Shown here one piece after another: positions 35,001 through 48,871 of a DNA stretch of 64,000 bases; the stretch's first letter is position 1; each line of letters opens with the position of its first letter. A model generated the notes under the pieces. The model searched no databases. It worked only from the letters and a program-made list of their open reading frames with translations, and had not been told where the DNA came from. The DNA lies in NCBI GenBank assembly GCA_016801885.1, contig CM028884.1:2480001-2544000 (forward strand). Direction: 5' to 3'. The translations under genes and the position numbers were made by a program. This DNA is from Toxotes chatareus (taxonomy: Eukaryota > Chordata > Actinopteri > Toxotidae).

Positions 35001-38000
35001 TGGTTTATGACAATTTTGGTCTCACTGTTGTAATTTTTTTCGATCACTTTCGATCACTGTATTCTTCAAAAATAAAAACCTGAGATCTGTAACACATCAC
35101 TACAATGTGTTCAGGGCACTCAGATGATCAGAGAGATTGGGGGGAAAGAAACAGTTTATCAAACAGATCATCTATGATATATATATTACTTATATTTATA
35201 TATTTTTTATTTTTTTATGTATAGTTTTTAAAAAATCAAGGACCTGTGTTGAACCATGATGCTTGTTTTCCTGACCCTTTAGACCCTGGAGACTCTGGAC
35301 ACAGGGAAACCCTTCCTGCAGTCCTACTTCATCGACCTGGACGGCAGCATCAAAACCCTTCGTTACTACGCAGGCTGGACTGACAAGATCCATGGCAAGA
35401 GTCTGCCTGTAGGTGAGTGTGTGTGTCATCTTCTATGAAAGCATGAATTATTAATTTGTGTTCACAAATTAAATTGGTTACACTTAAAAAAAAAAAAAAA
35501 AAAAAAGAGCTCCACACAAAATTTAAAAGTTAAACACATGAATAAATAAATGAAGATAATTAAGAGTGGCACAAGATAATAGTTAGTAGTGACAAGATGA
35601 ATTTCCAGAATGCCCCAGAAACTTAGGGGCACTTTTTTTTTTTTTTCGCACATGCCAGGGAATCCATAACCAGTGCACCACTGGGAAACAAGTTAATTAC
35701 TATAGAGCAAGTGACTTGGCCTGGCTCAGGATTGTCCACAGCCCTGGGTGGTATCTCATTCAGCCTCTTAATACTTCCCCCTCCTGTCAGAGCCTACTTT
35801 GCTTCTCCTCTGCCTCTGCAGGACAGCACATAGACAAAACACGCTTGCCTTTTCCTCCTGATTAGATCCCAATAGAGTGGTGAGAGACGAACGGCATGGC
35901 AGGACAAAGCGAAGAGGAAGAGGCTGAGATAGTGATCAGTGAGGTGCAACAGTCTGTGAGGATTAGCAATCAGTGTTGGCTCAGTGCCTCGCCAAACCAG
36001 CAGCCCCTCAGCCAGTAATCCCCCGTTTTATACGGGAATAGTCTCGCTACCAGTCATCAAGGCGAGACACATAATTGAGCCGTTGTTTGATAAGAAAGGT
36101 GCACAACTGGGCATTGTGGTAGAGCTTCTGTGTAGACCACATTAGTTTCAGTTTCATTTCATGCAGCTGAAGCCAAAGTAACTATTTTACTGGACAAGGT
36201 AGCACTAGACTACTTACTGTTATGTAATGGAAACGTCAATTACAGCCAAAACCTTCCCCTTCATTCTAAATCTACTCACCATTTGGTGACTTTTGCATTG
36301 CATTTCAAAAACCAAAGCTGCATTTCAGCACTGTTCTTAATAATAACTCAGCCAGCTGACAGAATGAGACAGAGACAAAACGAAACCCAACGCCAAACAC
36401 TATGAGAGACAAGTGAGAAATATTTTCACTTTTAATCTCACTCATTCTTCTTACCTGAAAACCTGTAGTCTCAACACCGTGTTCCTGGCAGTGGCTGAAT
36501 CACAAGGACTGCAGACACAATAAGAGGCTGTCCGGCTGCTTTCATTTTCTCTTTTACAGAAAGGGAAATTTTGACATAAGCTCAATAAGCTTATCTACGC
36601 TTGCTCACCCTCTACGACCAGCAATACTATGATCAGGAAGAAATCCCACAGGCTTCAGTTTAGTTTGCAGGAGTTTTGCTTGACATTAGGAAAAGCAGAA
36701 CATTTAATCACAGGATGTTACAAGTCCAGGACGTATAAACAGAGCAAAGATGCAGGAGTCCAGGTGACCTCAACCTACCAATAAACCACAAAGTCCAACA
36801 TGATCATCGGTCGGCTAAAATTGCTTCAAGTCAAACAGCACAAAGCTGGTGATAAAACACACAACTTACTGTGGCAAGTACTTACAAATATAATGTGTAA
36901 AGGCAACATATTCTAATTCTCGGTGCCACAGAATCTAAAAAGTTAAACATTAAGCTGGTATTAAACCACATCAAGCACAGGTCAACAATAGCAGCTTATT
37001 ATGTGCATGAGCTCCCCAAACCCTCTGAGGGTAGAGGTTTGTTGTAAATATTATCTACCACACTGAGTTATAGGTGTGTAACTCAAATATGCAAAGTTAA
37101 CTACCCGCGCTGTTGGAATTTCTATTTGCCAATATGAGCTTTTGGGTTGACTAAAGTGTTCAGAGCCAGCAGTGATAAATTTCCTTTATCAGTTAAGAGC
37201 TTTTCTAATAACAGCAACAAAAAAAATTGCTCTGTTGTTCACTTTCTTTAATGCCATGTTCTCTGCACTCAAACTATTGTCTAACAGACTGTAGAAAACT
37301 AACAGAAGATCTGGCTGAGAAGAAAATCCAACCATCCATGACACATGTGTTTATCCTAAGTTTTGATCTGATCTGATCTGATTTGATTTTTTTTTTTTTA
37401 CACTAGTAGTTTTAAATATAAATAAAAATGGTAGGGGGCACAAGACATCTATGGGTTAAACATGTTGTCAACCATTTTGGTGCTGATGAACAGAAACTAG
37501 CTGCTGACAAGCTTCTTGTGGATCTTGTGTTACACGCTGATAGGACGTTCTAAAGGATTAAGCAATACAAGAGAAATACTGCACATGAAGTTAAAGTTTA
37601 ATAGCACAGTGGAACCTGGTACACGACACTGATTGTTAACACTGATTGTTAAATGAAATACCTGCAAAACTGTCTGTTCTTCTGTATTTCACTTGCTGTT
37701 GTTTGAGAAATACTCAGAGAAATATTTTCACAATCATGTGAAATTTCTTTAAAGTCATTTAGTTTAGGTAAAGGTCATTAAAGAACCAACGGGTCCTCTA
37801 AATGAAATGACAAAATACATCGTTTGTCATTTGTATGTCGTTTTCTGATCCGACACCTCCGTCAGCAGGGTGATGTCATCTGTCTGTACTTTCCAAAACC
37901 GTCACAAACAAACACAGAGAGATGAAATAAATCAGTTTTATGATTTGACAGAACAATAGTTGCGCTTTGGAAACATCTTGGTTTTGGTTTAAATTACTTC

Positions 38001-38796
38001 TTAGTTACGGTGAGGAGACCTTTGTCGTCATGGTTTCAATAATACACTAATACACCTGGTTAAGGTTCACGGACAGACACGGGCAGGGTTTAAAAAAAAA
38101 AAAAAAACAGTACTGGCTGATGTTTGGAAACAGGAAGTGAACAGGAGTCTATCCCATTGAAGTCCAGTGTTTTGCTGACCTTGTCCTGCTCCCTCTGCAG
38201 ACTTTGTGACTCTAATAGTATTACATGACTTCTTCTTTGCCTCTGTCATAATTCCTGTGATTCTGTCATATTCCTCAGGAGGACAGTATCTAAGGAACTT
38301 AACTGAAAATTGTTTATTTATTTGTTTTGGGGTATTTTTTTTTGGTTTGGCTGTTTTTTTGCTGAGCTTGAGTGATTTGACTTCCCACCTTGCTGCTGTG
38401 TGACATCACTGCGGGGTCTAGTTACAGCTGAAACAGAGCACATGTCTGACCGAGCCCAGCCACACCCATCAGTGATGCTGGCTGCGTCTCTCAGTGTGGA
38501 ACGTGTAATGTAGTGGATCAAACTGATTGTGCTGTTTCTGTGTTTTTTTTTGTTTCAGATGAAAGCTTCGTGTGTTTGACCAAACACGAGCCTGTTGGTG
38601 TGTGTGGAGCCATCATTCCTGTAAGTCCAGAGGGAATCTGGTTTGAATTTATCAGACACGCTGATCATTGTTCTAATTAGTTTGCTTTGGTGTGAAAATG
38701 ATTTCTGCAAAAATTTAACATGACAAATATACAAATATATACTGGGGTGTATATTTGTCACACTGGGGTGTATATTTGTCACGGCGTGTGTGCGTG

Positions 38797-38842
<46 letters not shown>

Positions 38843-39655
38843 TCTTTTAGAATGCAGTCTTGGTTTGAAGTTTAGGGTTAGGTGAGAGGTGTTTACAGTC
38901 AGGCTTTTGGTAAAAATCTCTAGGAAATGAATGTAAGTTACTGTAATATCTTCTGAAGTGATGGAAACATGACAGTGTGTGTTCTTATTCTGCTGCGAAG
39001 ATGCAGTCAAAAGTCTGACCATTCTGCTGTAATCTGATCAGGGGCTAATAAGCATTTTTCAAAATATGAACATTGCACAATATAAAGTTTATAACCTGAG
39101 GACACAGAATCCAACGCACTGCTGTGATTACTGTATCTCTACATATGTCTCATAATCCTCATACAGGCAGGTCATCAGAGAGTTAAAGGCATGCTCTGAC
39201 ATTCTGGGAAAAAAACATTATTCGTGTTTGCTGTCTTCTCCAGAGTCAGAGAACATGGATATCTGTTTCATGTCTGTAGATCAGTACAGAGATAGGTCTA
39301 AGCCCCAGCAGCAGAGCTGGGCTGTGTGGCAGTTTTGGCACAGTCGTGGTCACATGACACCCTGGGACCCAGAAAAACTTTTTGCCATACACATCCATGG
39401 AATAATTGGGGCTCCATATATGGAGTCATAATCCATTGTTGAATACATCCATGGATTGGTCCTGGAGGCGTAGCTTAGCACAAACACTGTATCTTGTCTG
39501 TTTAACATGTGTTAAACCACACTGTGGTTTGAACAGCTGGGTTCAGTGACTACACGCAGGTTTGTGTTCTGTCCTATCCTGAAAATGATGGTACTGGAGT
39601 TGCCGGAAGGTGTGTTTTTATGTTGATGTTGCACCGAAAAAAACAAAACCAGGAG

Positions 39656-39699
<44 letters not shown>

Positions 39700-42600
39700 C
39701 CGGAGACAGCTGTTCACATCATGTTTCCCATTAACAGTCAACATTGTTTTGATTTTAACCGAACATGATCATTTTATAGTCCTAAACAAGTAGTTTTATT
39801 TGCCTAAGCCTAACCACACTTTAACCATGACAACAAAAACATGGTATCAGTCATTTCTGTGATGGTCCTATTCATTTTGGAAGGCAATGACAAACACATA
39901 ATGACAAACACTGTATTTTGTCAGTTTCCCCTTATTACTATTCTTTAAATTAAGCCAGGCAACGCACATTCCAGACCTATCTTTATACTGGACCATGGAT
40001 ATATTAGATCAAGATACACTACTCCAAGGCAGAAGCCCAATTTTACAAACCTGCCCCAACAAAGCTCAGTACCAGACCCAACCCATTACCCGTAATTATC
40101 TCTAAATGAAATCCCCCTTAATATCAGTCCTGTCACCCGACCCGTACCCATAACATGACTTAAACACAGGCTGCACAGTCCCTCACTGTAAAACTCATCC
40201 AGACTGTATTTAAGCTGGGCTCTTATGATGAGTGGTCAGAGGTGGTCTGCTGTTTTACATTATGTGCTCTCACATTCAGATGTGCCTAACACTTGCTCAG
40301 TCAGCTCCCACTTACTGCTCTAATGCAAAGTATTTATAAATGGGTTACCTGACCAGGTGCAGGGCTCTGCTCCATGACTGTGCCCATACATTCCACTGAC
40401 AGCTGTTCACCCACTGCATTTGCCAAAAAAAAAAAAAACAGTACTCTGCTCTTCCTGGTTTGCTCCAGCTCTGTGCTCTGCATATGTTCATTACAGTCTC
40501 TTTCCTTTGGCCCTGCCCCCTTTGCAGCTATTGAAATGACATCATACTAGAAATGGCTTTTGCAAATACTCTATTAAATCGTAACTGACCTTGTTTGCAG
40601 TTTGAGATGTCCTGTCAGAAGTTTTACAGACATCTATGTCATATCATATCCAGCTCCTTTAATCAATTCATGTAGTGGACACAGAGATAGAACAGAGCTA
40701 ACATCATTTCATCTGACACTGCATGGACACAAGTATATTTCTGTATCTCACACTGTTCCTTTAATGCAGTAGGGCCCTTAAATGTCAGCAGGTTACAGTT
40801 TTTATTTGAATGGCTCTATTATATACACAGCTAACATCTCTGGCTTTCTTGGAACCTTATCAAGGCTTAATTGGAACCACTGCAGACTGACCTTAACTTT
40901 CCAGAAAAGAACTGATCATAAACATGTAGTGAGAGTAAGGCAACAGCACCGTCTGGATGTGAGGATGAAATGAAACCGTGTGTACCAGAAACCTTATCTT
41001 AATCTTTGCTCTCCCTAAACAAGACCTCCTCTCTGCTAATCCCTTTAGGGCTGTTCTTACAGGAACTCACATCCTCAGTCCTGCGCTGCTTGGATTTACT
41101 TTCACTCTTTGGAATATATGTTTTTTTTTTTGTTTTTTTTTTCTTTTGATAATAACTTCATCAGATTTAGGGTGGGGCAGTGTTTGGTGTTTCACCGTAT
41201 TATGTTTCACTTTGTCGTAGATCCAGACAGACACATGAGTATAATTTCAACATCATGACAGAATACAGCCATTCAGTTTTTATCTTTGAGCATAAGCCTG
41301 TAACCTCTAATGTTGCTTTGGCAACAGAGGAACAAAACGGCTGTTGTTTGACATGGGAGATTATATCATAAAAGTGAAATTTATACTGAAGAACGTTGTG
41401 TAATTACTGAAAGTACTGTTGGCACACACACCGCATGAGTCATTGTCAGAGGAAAACAGGAAACCTTTCTCCCGACTTGTGATCCCAGGATCCCTTAATG
41501 GCGCTGAGCGTTTCCAAAGTGTTGTAAAAGTTAACAATGCCTAAACAATAAACATGCAGCATTCACATATATTGCTGTCTAATTTGGGTTTGAGTGCCCA
41601 ATTATTTGTCCATTGGTTTCCAACATGGAAACGAGCAACTGGAAAATAAATGACCTCTTCTTCTGAATTTGTTTACTTTGAATCATCTCCAGTCCTGATG
41701 ATTTAGAGCTCCTTTTATTGTCTTGTATACTCTCTCCAGACCAACCTCCAAGTGATAAAGCGGATTTAACTGGGAAAACCAAAGTACTGATGATGTGTGT
41801 GTTTCTTGGATTATTAGCCCCAGTTTGTGCCTCTCGCATAGTCGTTATTTCCATTGGAGACCATTGCAGTGATAGATTATTACAGAGTCCCAAGAATAAG
41901 CTACTGTTTGCTTCAGAAATTTTAATAAATGCATCAGGTCATTTAAAAGAAGAGTCTTTCATCCTCTACGTACACAAAACATAGAGTGTGATGTGGGCGT
42001 TTTACAGTCAGACAAAAGGTGTTACCAGAAATGACACCTGCTTTCTGCTTTGTTTAAGTATTCCATAGAGCCAAGGCTGGATTTACAAATGGATAAGGCC
42101 GATAACTGCCCTTTGGCCCAGCGCTTCTAACAGCCCCCAAAGCCAGGTTCACTGTGTATCCGCTGGTTTGTAGTACTGTGATCACTTGTAACATCGACCC
42201 ATCCACTTTCCACTACCTGTCCATGTTCACGTAGCGATGGCAGCAAGCTAGGCAAGGTGTCCCAGAGATAACTCCTAAGATGTTCTCAGGCCAGATTGAA
42301 TCTGAAATCCCTTCAGTTTGTTTCTGCATCTTGAAGTGGGGCCCTGTGGACCCACTGTTAAAAGCTTCATCATCTCAGCTGATATTATTCTTACATGAAG
42401 CATGTTGCTAAATTATTTTGTTTAATCTGATTGCCACGTGTTGTTGTGGATGAGGTACATTAACTTTGACTTATTAAGTTCAAGTAGAGACACAAGGCTT
42501 TTTGCACATGTACAGTGTTGATGTAGTGAATTTTGGTTTGCTCTGAGTTGTTTTCTGGTTCACATTCTTGCCTAGTTTCTTTCAAACAAGAGCTTGTGAC

Positions 42601-45600
42601 CATAAGGTCGCAGATTCGGCCCCTGGACTGAGAGGGTAGATCTGGGCAGGGAAAGTGAAAAAGCAACACTTGCTCCTCGTTTCCACCTTTAGCAAGGCTT
42701 TAACCCCAGCTCCTCCAGTGGAGCTGCTCAGTGGCAAGTATCAGATTAGCAGTCATGTGGCTATCTGGCGTACTGTGCCACAGCACAACTCTGATTTCTG
42801 CACTAAACGTGAATGCTGGCCACAGTCAGATCATACATTTGAAAATGTTTTGCCATCACCTAACATTTGTTCTTTTGTGTCTGCTAGTGGAATTTTCCTC
42901 TGCTGATGTTCACGTGGAAGATAGCACCGGCCCTGAGCTGTGGAAACACTGTGGTCATCAAGCCAGCAGAGCAGACCCCCCTCACGGCCCTCCACGTTGG
43001 ATCGCTCATCAAAGAGGTCTGATGTTAGGCTCAACATGTACAGTGGGATTGTTCCAAGCTGTGCACTGGGAGAGGTTTAGACTTGAAAGCTCTGATAGTC
43101 CTCTTCTTGAACAGATTCTGGGCCTGTGCTCTCGTAGAAAATCCTGTTTCTACAGGAGCACAGGCTCTGATCTCGATTTTCTGTCTGGAAGTGGGGGCTG
43201 CTCTGGTTCTGTTGTGTTTCAGTAGTGACTGTGCACAGCAGGTGAAATAGTCTGGACCTAAATACTTCAGCTGTGGTTTCAAAAGTGTGTTGTGGAGACT
43301 CCCTTGTCCTTCACTAGCTATAACTGCAATTTAACACCTGGAATTTAATTTCCCAACAAGCACAATTTATTTGTATCATAACTTAAAATGCCTCTGTTAC
43401 GTCTTTTATAACGAGTCATGAAACAACTTAAATTGACTGAATCAGAATCAGCTTTATTCGCCAAGTATGCATACACATACAAGGAATTTTTTGCCAGCAG
43501 TTGTCTCTCTAGTGACAAGGTAGCAAGGTAAAATACAATGTAACAAATCTATATACAATATGTACAAACATACAATATACAATATAGTGCAGATGAAACA
43601 TGAAATGTAATGGTCTGAATTCACAATTCACAACATTTGGGTAGAGAAATACTGGTTCATTTATACTAATCCTATACTAATCTTTTGTTGTTGCCCTAAT
43701 GTAGTGACATTTAAATATACCGAGTCTGTGAAGTGCAGGATTCAGCCTGTAAATTCCCCACCATCCATGAGTTTTAGCTGTAGAATGTTAACTCCCCCAT
43801 ACGTCCCTGAAATCTCAAAAGTCCTTGGAAAAAAAAAAACAACATGACCTCAGTGTCCTCAATGGCAGCTACAGCCCTGGTAAATTGTTGTTGTAGAGAA
43901 ATGCTACCAGTATATTACAGTATTTAGACATAAGTATGGTGTCACTGAGAGATCAACACACAGTGACTTAAGTAAACACCTGCGCAAAAAACAAAAAAAA
44001 CAAAACAGATACAGAAACTGCAAACAGAATGTGTGGTTGTGTTCTCTATTTTTGCTGTGTGCTTCTGTCAGAGCCATCATACGTAAAAGTGGGGCTAAAT
44101 ATCTTTTTACCCTTTAACTGTCTTGTGCTGTTCCTGTTGATTCCCTGCACTGACATGCTCTCTGTTCTGTCATTTCAGGCAGGCTTCCCTCCTGGAGTTG
44201 TGAACATCGTTCCAGGGTTTGGCCCCACAGCGGGAGCAGCCATCGCCAGCCACATGGACATTGACAAAGTGGCCTTCACTGGTTCTACAGAGGTATGGGA
44301 ACGTATGACGACGCACCTCTGCTGAATAATTATCATTTCTTTGTTTCACTTAGAGCCCTCATGGTGGAGTTCTGGCGAATTATACAACTTCAACAATACA
44401 AGTTAAATATCACAAGAAATGTCCCTCCCTCATCCTAATATTCTTAGTCAGACTTAGTCAGTCTTTCAAGACAAGTTGAAACAGATGCTGTGTCTGTGTC
44501 TGTGTCTGTGTGAGCAGCCCTCAAAATCCAGCTTGATAGTTCTATCACCATCATTTTTTTTCCTTTTTTACACCTGGAATTATTGTAGAGGAACTAAGTC
44601 CCTGGTTCTTCTGGCTGAAATGCCAGTAAAGTTCCTCAGTTCCTCAGAAGGTTCTTGACCCCCTTTCCATCAGAGGAAAAGCCCTACTAAATCCAAACTA
44701 CTATAAAAACTGTAACTGTGACACTTTATACTCCATGTTAGATTATGGTAAAAGTTGCTTTATTGAGCTGTAACTTTTTACATCTTAGCACATAAAAATC
44801 AGATTTGCCTTCATGTCATTTACAGTGATGTAGATAAAGCATATAGTATAAAAATGCAATTCTTGACAAAAAAGAAATACAAAAAGAAAACCTCTCTCTT
44901 CTAATAAGAAAAAATGAAATTGAGTAGCTTTAAAATAGTAATAATAATTACTTTTATGGGCAATGTCTAGAAAAAAAAACAAGGACCCTGACAATTTTTA
45001 ATTTAAGAAATTATTATTCTTCTTCTGAGTTTTTTTTTATCTGTAGGAATCTGTTTCCCAACACAAAGATTGTTTCAGCTGTTAAATATAAAAATTGATT
45101 TCATCGGTACGAATAGTAACAAAAAGACTTAAAAAGAGATACTGTCAAATTCATACACCGATCCTAACACTCACATCTGAAGACTCCTCTCGTTCTGTTA
45201 CTGTGTATATGTCAAGGGGTTTCTCTTTTCAGTATTACCCATAATGCATTATATTATGACTCCTAATTGCTGTGCAACGTGGTGTGTGCAGGTAGGTCAT
45301 CTGATCAAAGAAGCAGCAGCCAAAAGTAATCTGAAGAGAGTGACTCTGGAGCTGGGAGGGAAGAACCCCTGCATCGTGTTCGCTGACTGTGACTGTAAGT
45401 AAAAAAATGCTGCCTCTCTCTCTCTCTCTCATCTTCATTAATAATGAAATACAACATCAAAATGTTGTATTGTGATAACCTCAGCCTCCACTGGAGTCAC
45501 AATATGACCTGCTATATGACTGCGTCACGCCTTTGCAGCCCCAGTTTTGGATTCAATCCATCACTTTACTTTATAAACACTGAACTATGAAGCCTGTCAA

Positions 45601-48600
45601 GTCTCATGCTTCACCTGTGCAACTCCCACTTTTGTACCTTTGCTATCTATGGGGAGGATGTTGCTAACGGTCACACTATTAAAAAAAAAATCTGAGCTGT
45701 AGCTAAGTGGTGAATTGCCAGGGGACTGCAGAGAACTCCAGCTGGCTTCAGTTGCTGAGCTGCTGACAGTGCTTTCGTTGCAGAGCAGCAGTAGAGGAAA
45801 CTGTAGATGAGTAAACTGGCCAGTACAATACGGTCGCACTTTGTTAAACTGATAAACACTCTGTTGTCATATCCTTTACACAGCACCTCTTAAAATTAAC
45901 AAACAAAGATGTATTTACATTCCTGGGTCCTGTTTTGTGTATTGTGTTTATTGTTTTCCTTACTAAATACAGAGAAATATAAGCAACCTAATTCCATATG
46001 GAAAATACTCATATGGAAACATTTTGCAGTAGGAAAAGTCTTTTGGGGTAAATGGAATGATTCAATGGTTAGGTTTGTCGCATACTGAAAGTATAGTATC
46101 TGTAATTGTCCACCCCCAGTCTGCACACAGTTAAAGTCAGGGCTGTAGCACCCACTGAGGACACTGAGGCAAGGTCCTCAGTAATTTTTTTTTTCCTGGG
46201 AAGGCTGGGAAGGCTTAGTAGCCTGGTTCCAAACCTCTGATTGACTCCCCACATCTAAGAGTTTTTTGGGGGGTTTTAGAGATGATGTTGGTGCTCAATC
46301 AGAGCCTTGAAGGTGGGATTAAGAACAGTGATACTCCATTAACTCATCATCAACCTCACAGTGATGATACATAACAGAGTAAAGAAGGCGTAATTATCTC
46401 CTAAAAAAGAACATTTCCTAAATTGATTGATTGGTTCCTAATTTTTTGCTCTTATTGAGTGTGTATCTCCCTGTGTGTGTGTCTACAGTGCAGCTGGCTG
46501 TGGAGGAAACCCAGAAAGGAGCTTTTTATAACCAGGGTCAGTGCTGCACGGCTGCATCCCGTGTCTTTGTGGAGGAAAGTATTTATGAAGAGTTTGTGCG
46601 TCAAAGCATAGAAAATGCCAAGAAGATTGTCACTGGAGATCCGCTGGACCCCCAGACATCACACGGACCACAGGTAGGAACACACACTCAGCATCACAGA
46701 ATAATCATCAACAAGCAGTGCTTAAACCTGCAGTGACTGTTTTTTTTTCTGGACACTTGGGGGCAGTGAAACAAGTTGTGAACATGACACTGACATATTG
46801 TCACCTGTTACATGGAGAACTTGTTAGAAAAAAAATTGCTGGTGTACACATCCAGCAGATGTTGAGAAAAAAAGAGTTTCTGATCATTTGGCAAATGTCC
46901 CGTGTGAAATGGCCTCATTGGTGCTTCTTGCGCCTGCTGAGGGAAAAACATCCACTACTACTGCTGTTCTCACCTACTGTTGAGTACCAGTGAGTGTTTT
47001 TCCACCTTCTGGCCTCAGGGGGCATAAATGAGCTAAGTATAGCTGGGCACACTGTAATGGGATAAAGAAGACAGCATTACAAGAGTTACTTGGGACACAA
47101 AGGTGAGATTTATGGTTTATCAGAAGTGTTTTCAAAAACTTTTTTTTTTGTTTTAGAAGATAAAAGACCTCAAGGATGAAGACTAACTAATATGTTTGGT
47201 GACCATTGGAAAGTGTGGCCACAGGGGCCACACTTTAGATGCTACACCATATTTATGTTCAATTTCCAGGCACAGAAGGGTCACGGTCTCTGATAACTGT
47301 GACCCTGTTCTCACCTGGAGATGTTTTTTAAAACAGCTACATCCAGTAATTGTCAGGTACTTGGCATTTCTCTCACCTTTAAGGGTTGAATAACACAAAA
47401 TAAAGTCAGGGGTTAGTGTTAGTAGCAATTACCACTAAAAGTAACATCCATTCAGCAGCACAGTCACAGCGTATGGTGTAACACTGGTCAAACACTGAGC
47501 TGAAACTGGCTGTAAAGCTGTGTGAAGGCTGAATACAAGTATTCATGTTCTTTCTGAGAATGAGATGAAAAGATGGACATCAAACCAGGACAGCAATCAA
47601 TTTTCCAAAAACTGAGATTGTTCCCCTATTATTAAACATCTCCTTCACCTTTTCTACTTGTCTGCTTGATGCTGGCTGCAGATTGACCGACAGCAGTTTG
47701 ACAAGATTATGGATCTGATCGAGAGTGGGAAGAAGGAGGGAGCCAAGCTGGAGTGTGGAGGAGTAGCTGTGGGTGAGAAGAGCCTCTTCATTCAACCCAC
47801 CATCTTCTCCGGGGTCAAAGACCATATGCGCATCGCCAAGGAAGAGGTTACAACTTGTTTCAGTACATTACAAATGAAGCTGACACAGACAGGGCAGGGG
47901 ATGATAGTGTCAGTGTGTGAAGGTTAAGCCTGACACCCTGTGGTACTGTGCTTTAGTTACACCACAGCCAGCACTGGTGAGGAGCTGAGTACACAGCAAA
48001 AGTCTAAGACAAAGCAGTATATGGGTCACACAGCTTTAGTTCTGTGGAGGCCTGTTTCAGTAACATTCAAAGTTATAAGACAAGTCAACATTTCAAATTA
48101 TTATCTTGTAATATTGACTTAATATGAGCCTTTTTTCTTTATCACTCCAGATTTCTTTAAATCTGTGTTTGTGTTTCCATAGTCCTGATAAAAAATACTT
48201 TAGCACATGTTTTATTGCTGTATAGGTGACCATAATGTATATATTGTATATACCGGCACCATCTCTGTTATGTCATTACTGTCCAAACTTTTCTTTCTAA
48301 GGGCAAAGGGGCTAGCTTAATGAGTGAGCTGTTTTTATCTCTATTAAATTTTACACAGCAGTAAATATCGTCCCTAAAGGGAGCTGTGATGCCTTGGCCT
48401 TGGGCTGTAGAATGTAAATCTTTTGGTGCAGGTTTGAAGTAAATCACAGAGGTGACTTTTATCTTGGACCTCAGCCTCCTGTTGACTGTCACTAGAGACC
48501 AGAAACTAGAACCAAAAATACTGAGCACCCTTTTTGCAAGGGCGGAAGTCTGGACTTTTCCAAACCCTTGCAGGACTCTGCAGGACAGTGGGAGCTGTTG

Positions 48601-48810
48601 GTGGCATCTGTGGAGAACATCATCATATTAACATCATCCATATCAACCAATGTACCTTTCAGTGGCAAAAAAATTTTTTGAAAGCACTGATTAAACTCAG
48701 TTATTAAAACCAGTGTTTTGGAAACTGGATATAGTTTCCTGCCGAGTTCCCAGAGACAACTCTGCCTCAACTCTACGTTGCACCACAGATCATATACTGC
48801 AACAACAGGA

Positions 48811-48871
<61 letters not shown>

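Larger units (their letters stand above)
38621..42887 (+). other. aldh1a3: aldh1a3 intron 5
   Basis: The longest intron (4.3 kb). It contains a tandemly duplicated 21-mer (38741-38782), two (TG)n arrays, a dispersed repeat (39180-39500) holding a perfect CArG-type palindrome (39414-39423), and a tRNA-type SINE (42585-42740) shortly before exon 6. Confidence 0.85.
43017..44178 (+). other. aldh1a3: aldh1a3 intron 6
   Basis: A 1.16-kb intron with a strong hairpin (43122-43165) and a dispersed repeat (43440-43610). No exon is recognised. Confidence 0.88.

Noticed and set aside
38555..39022. 155-codon minus-strand ORF
   Set aside because: Overlaps aldh1a3 exon 5 antisense and reads through the (TG)n array as THTHTH.
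46140..46330. Possible hAT terminus (GGGCTGTAGCACCCACTGAGG) in aldh1a3 intron 8
   Set aside because: Only one end suspected; no matching inverted end or target duplication found.
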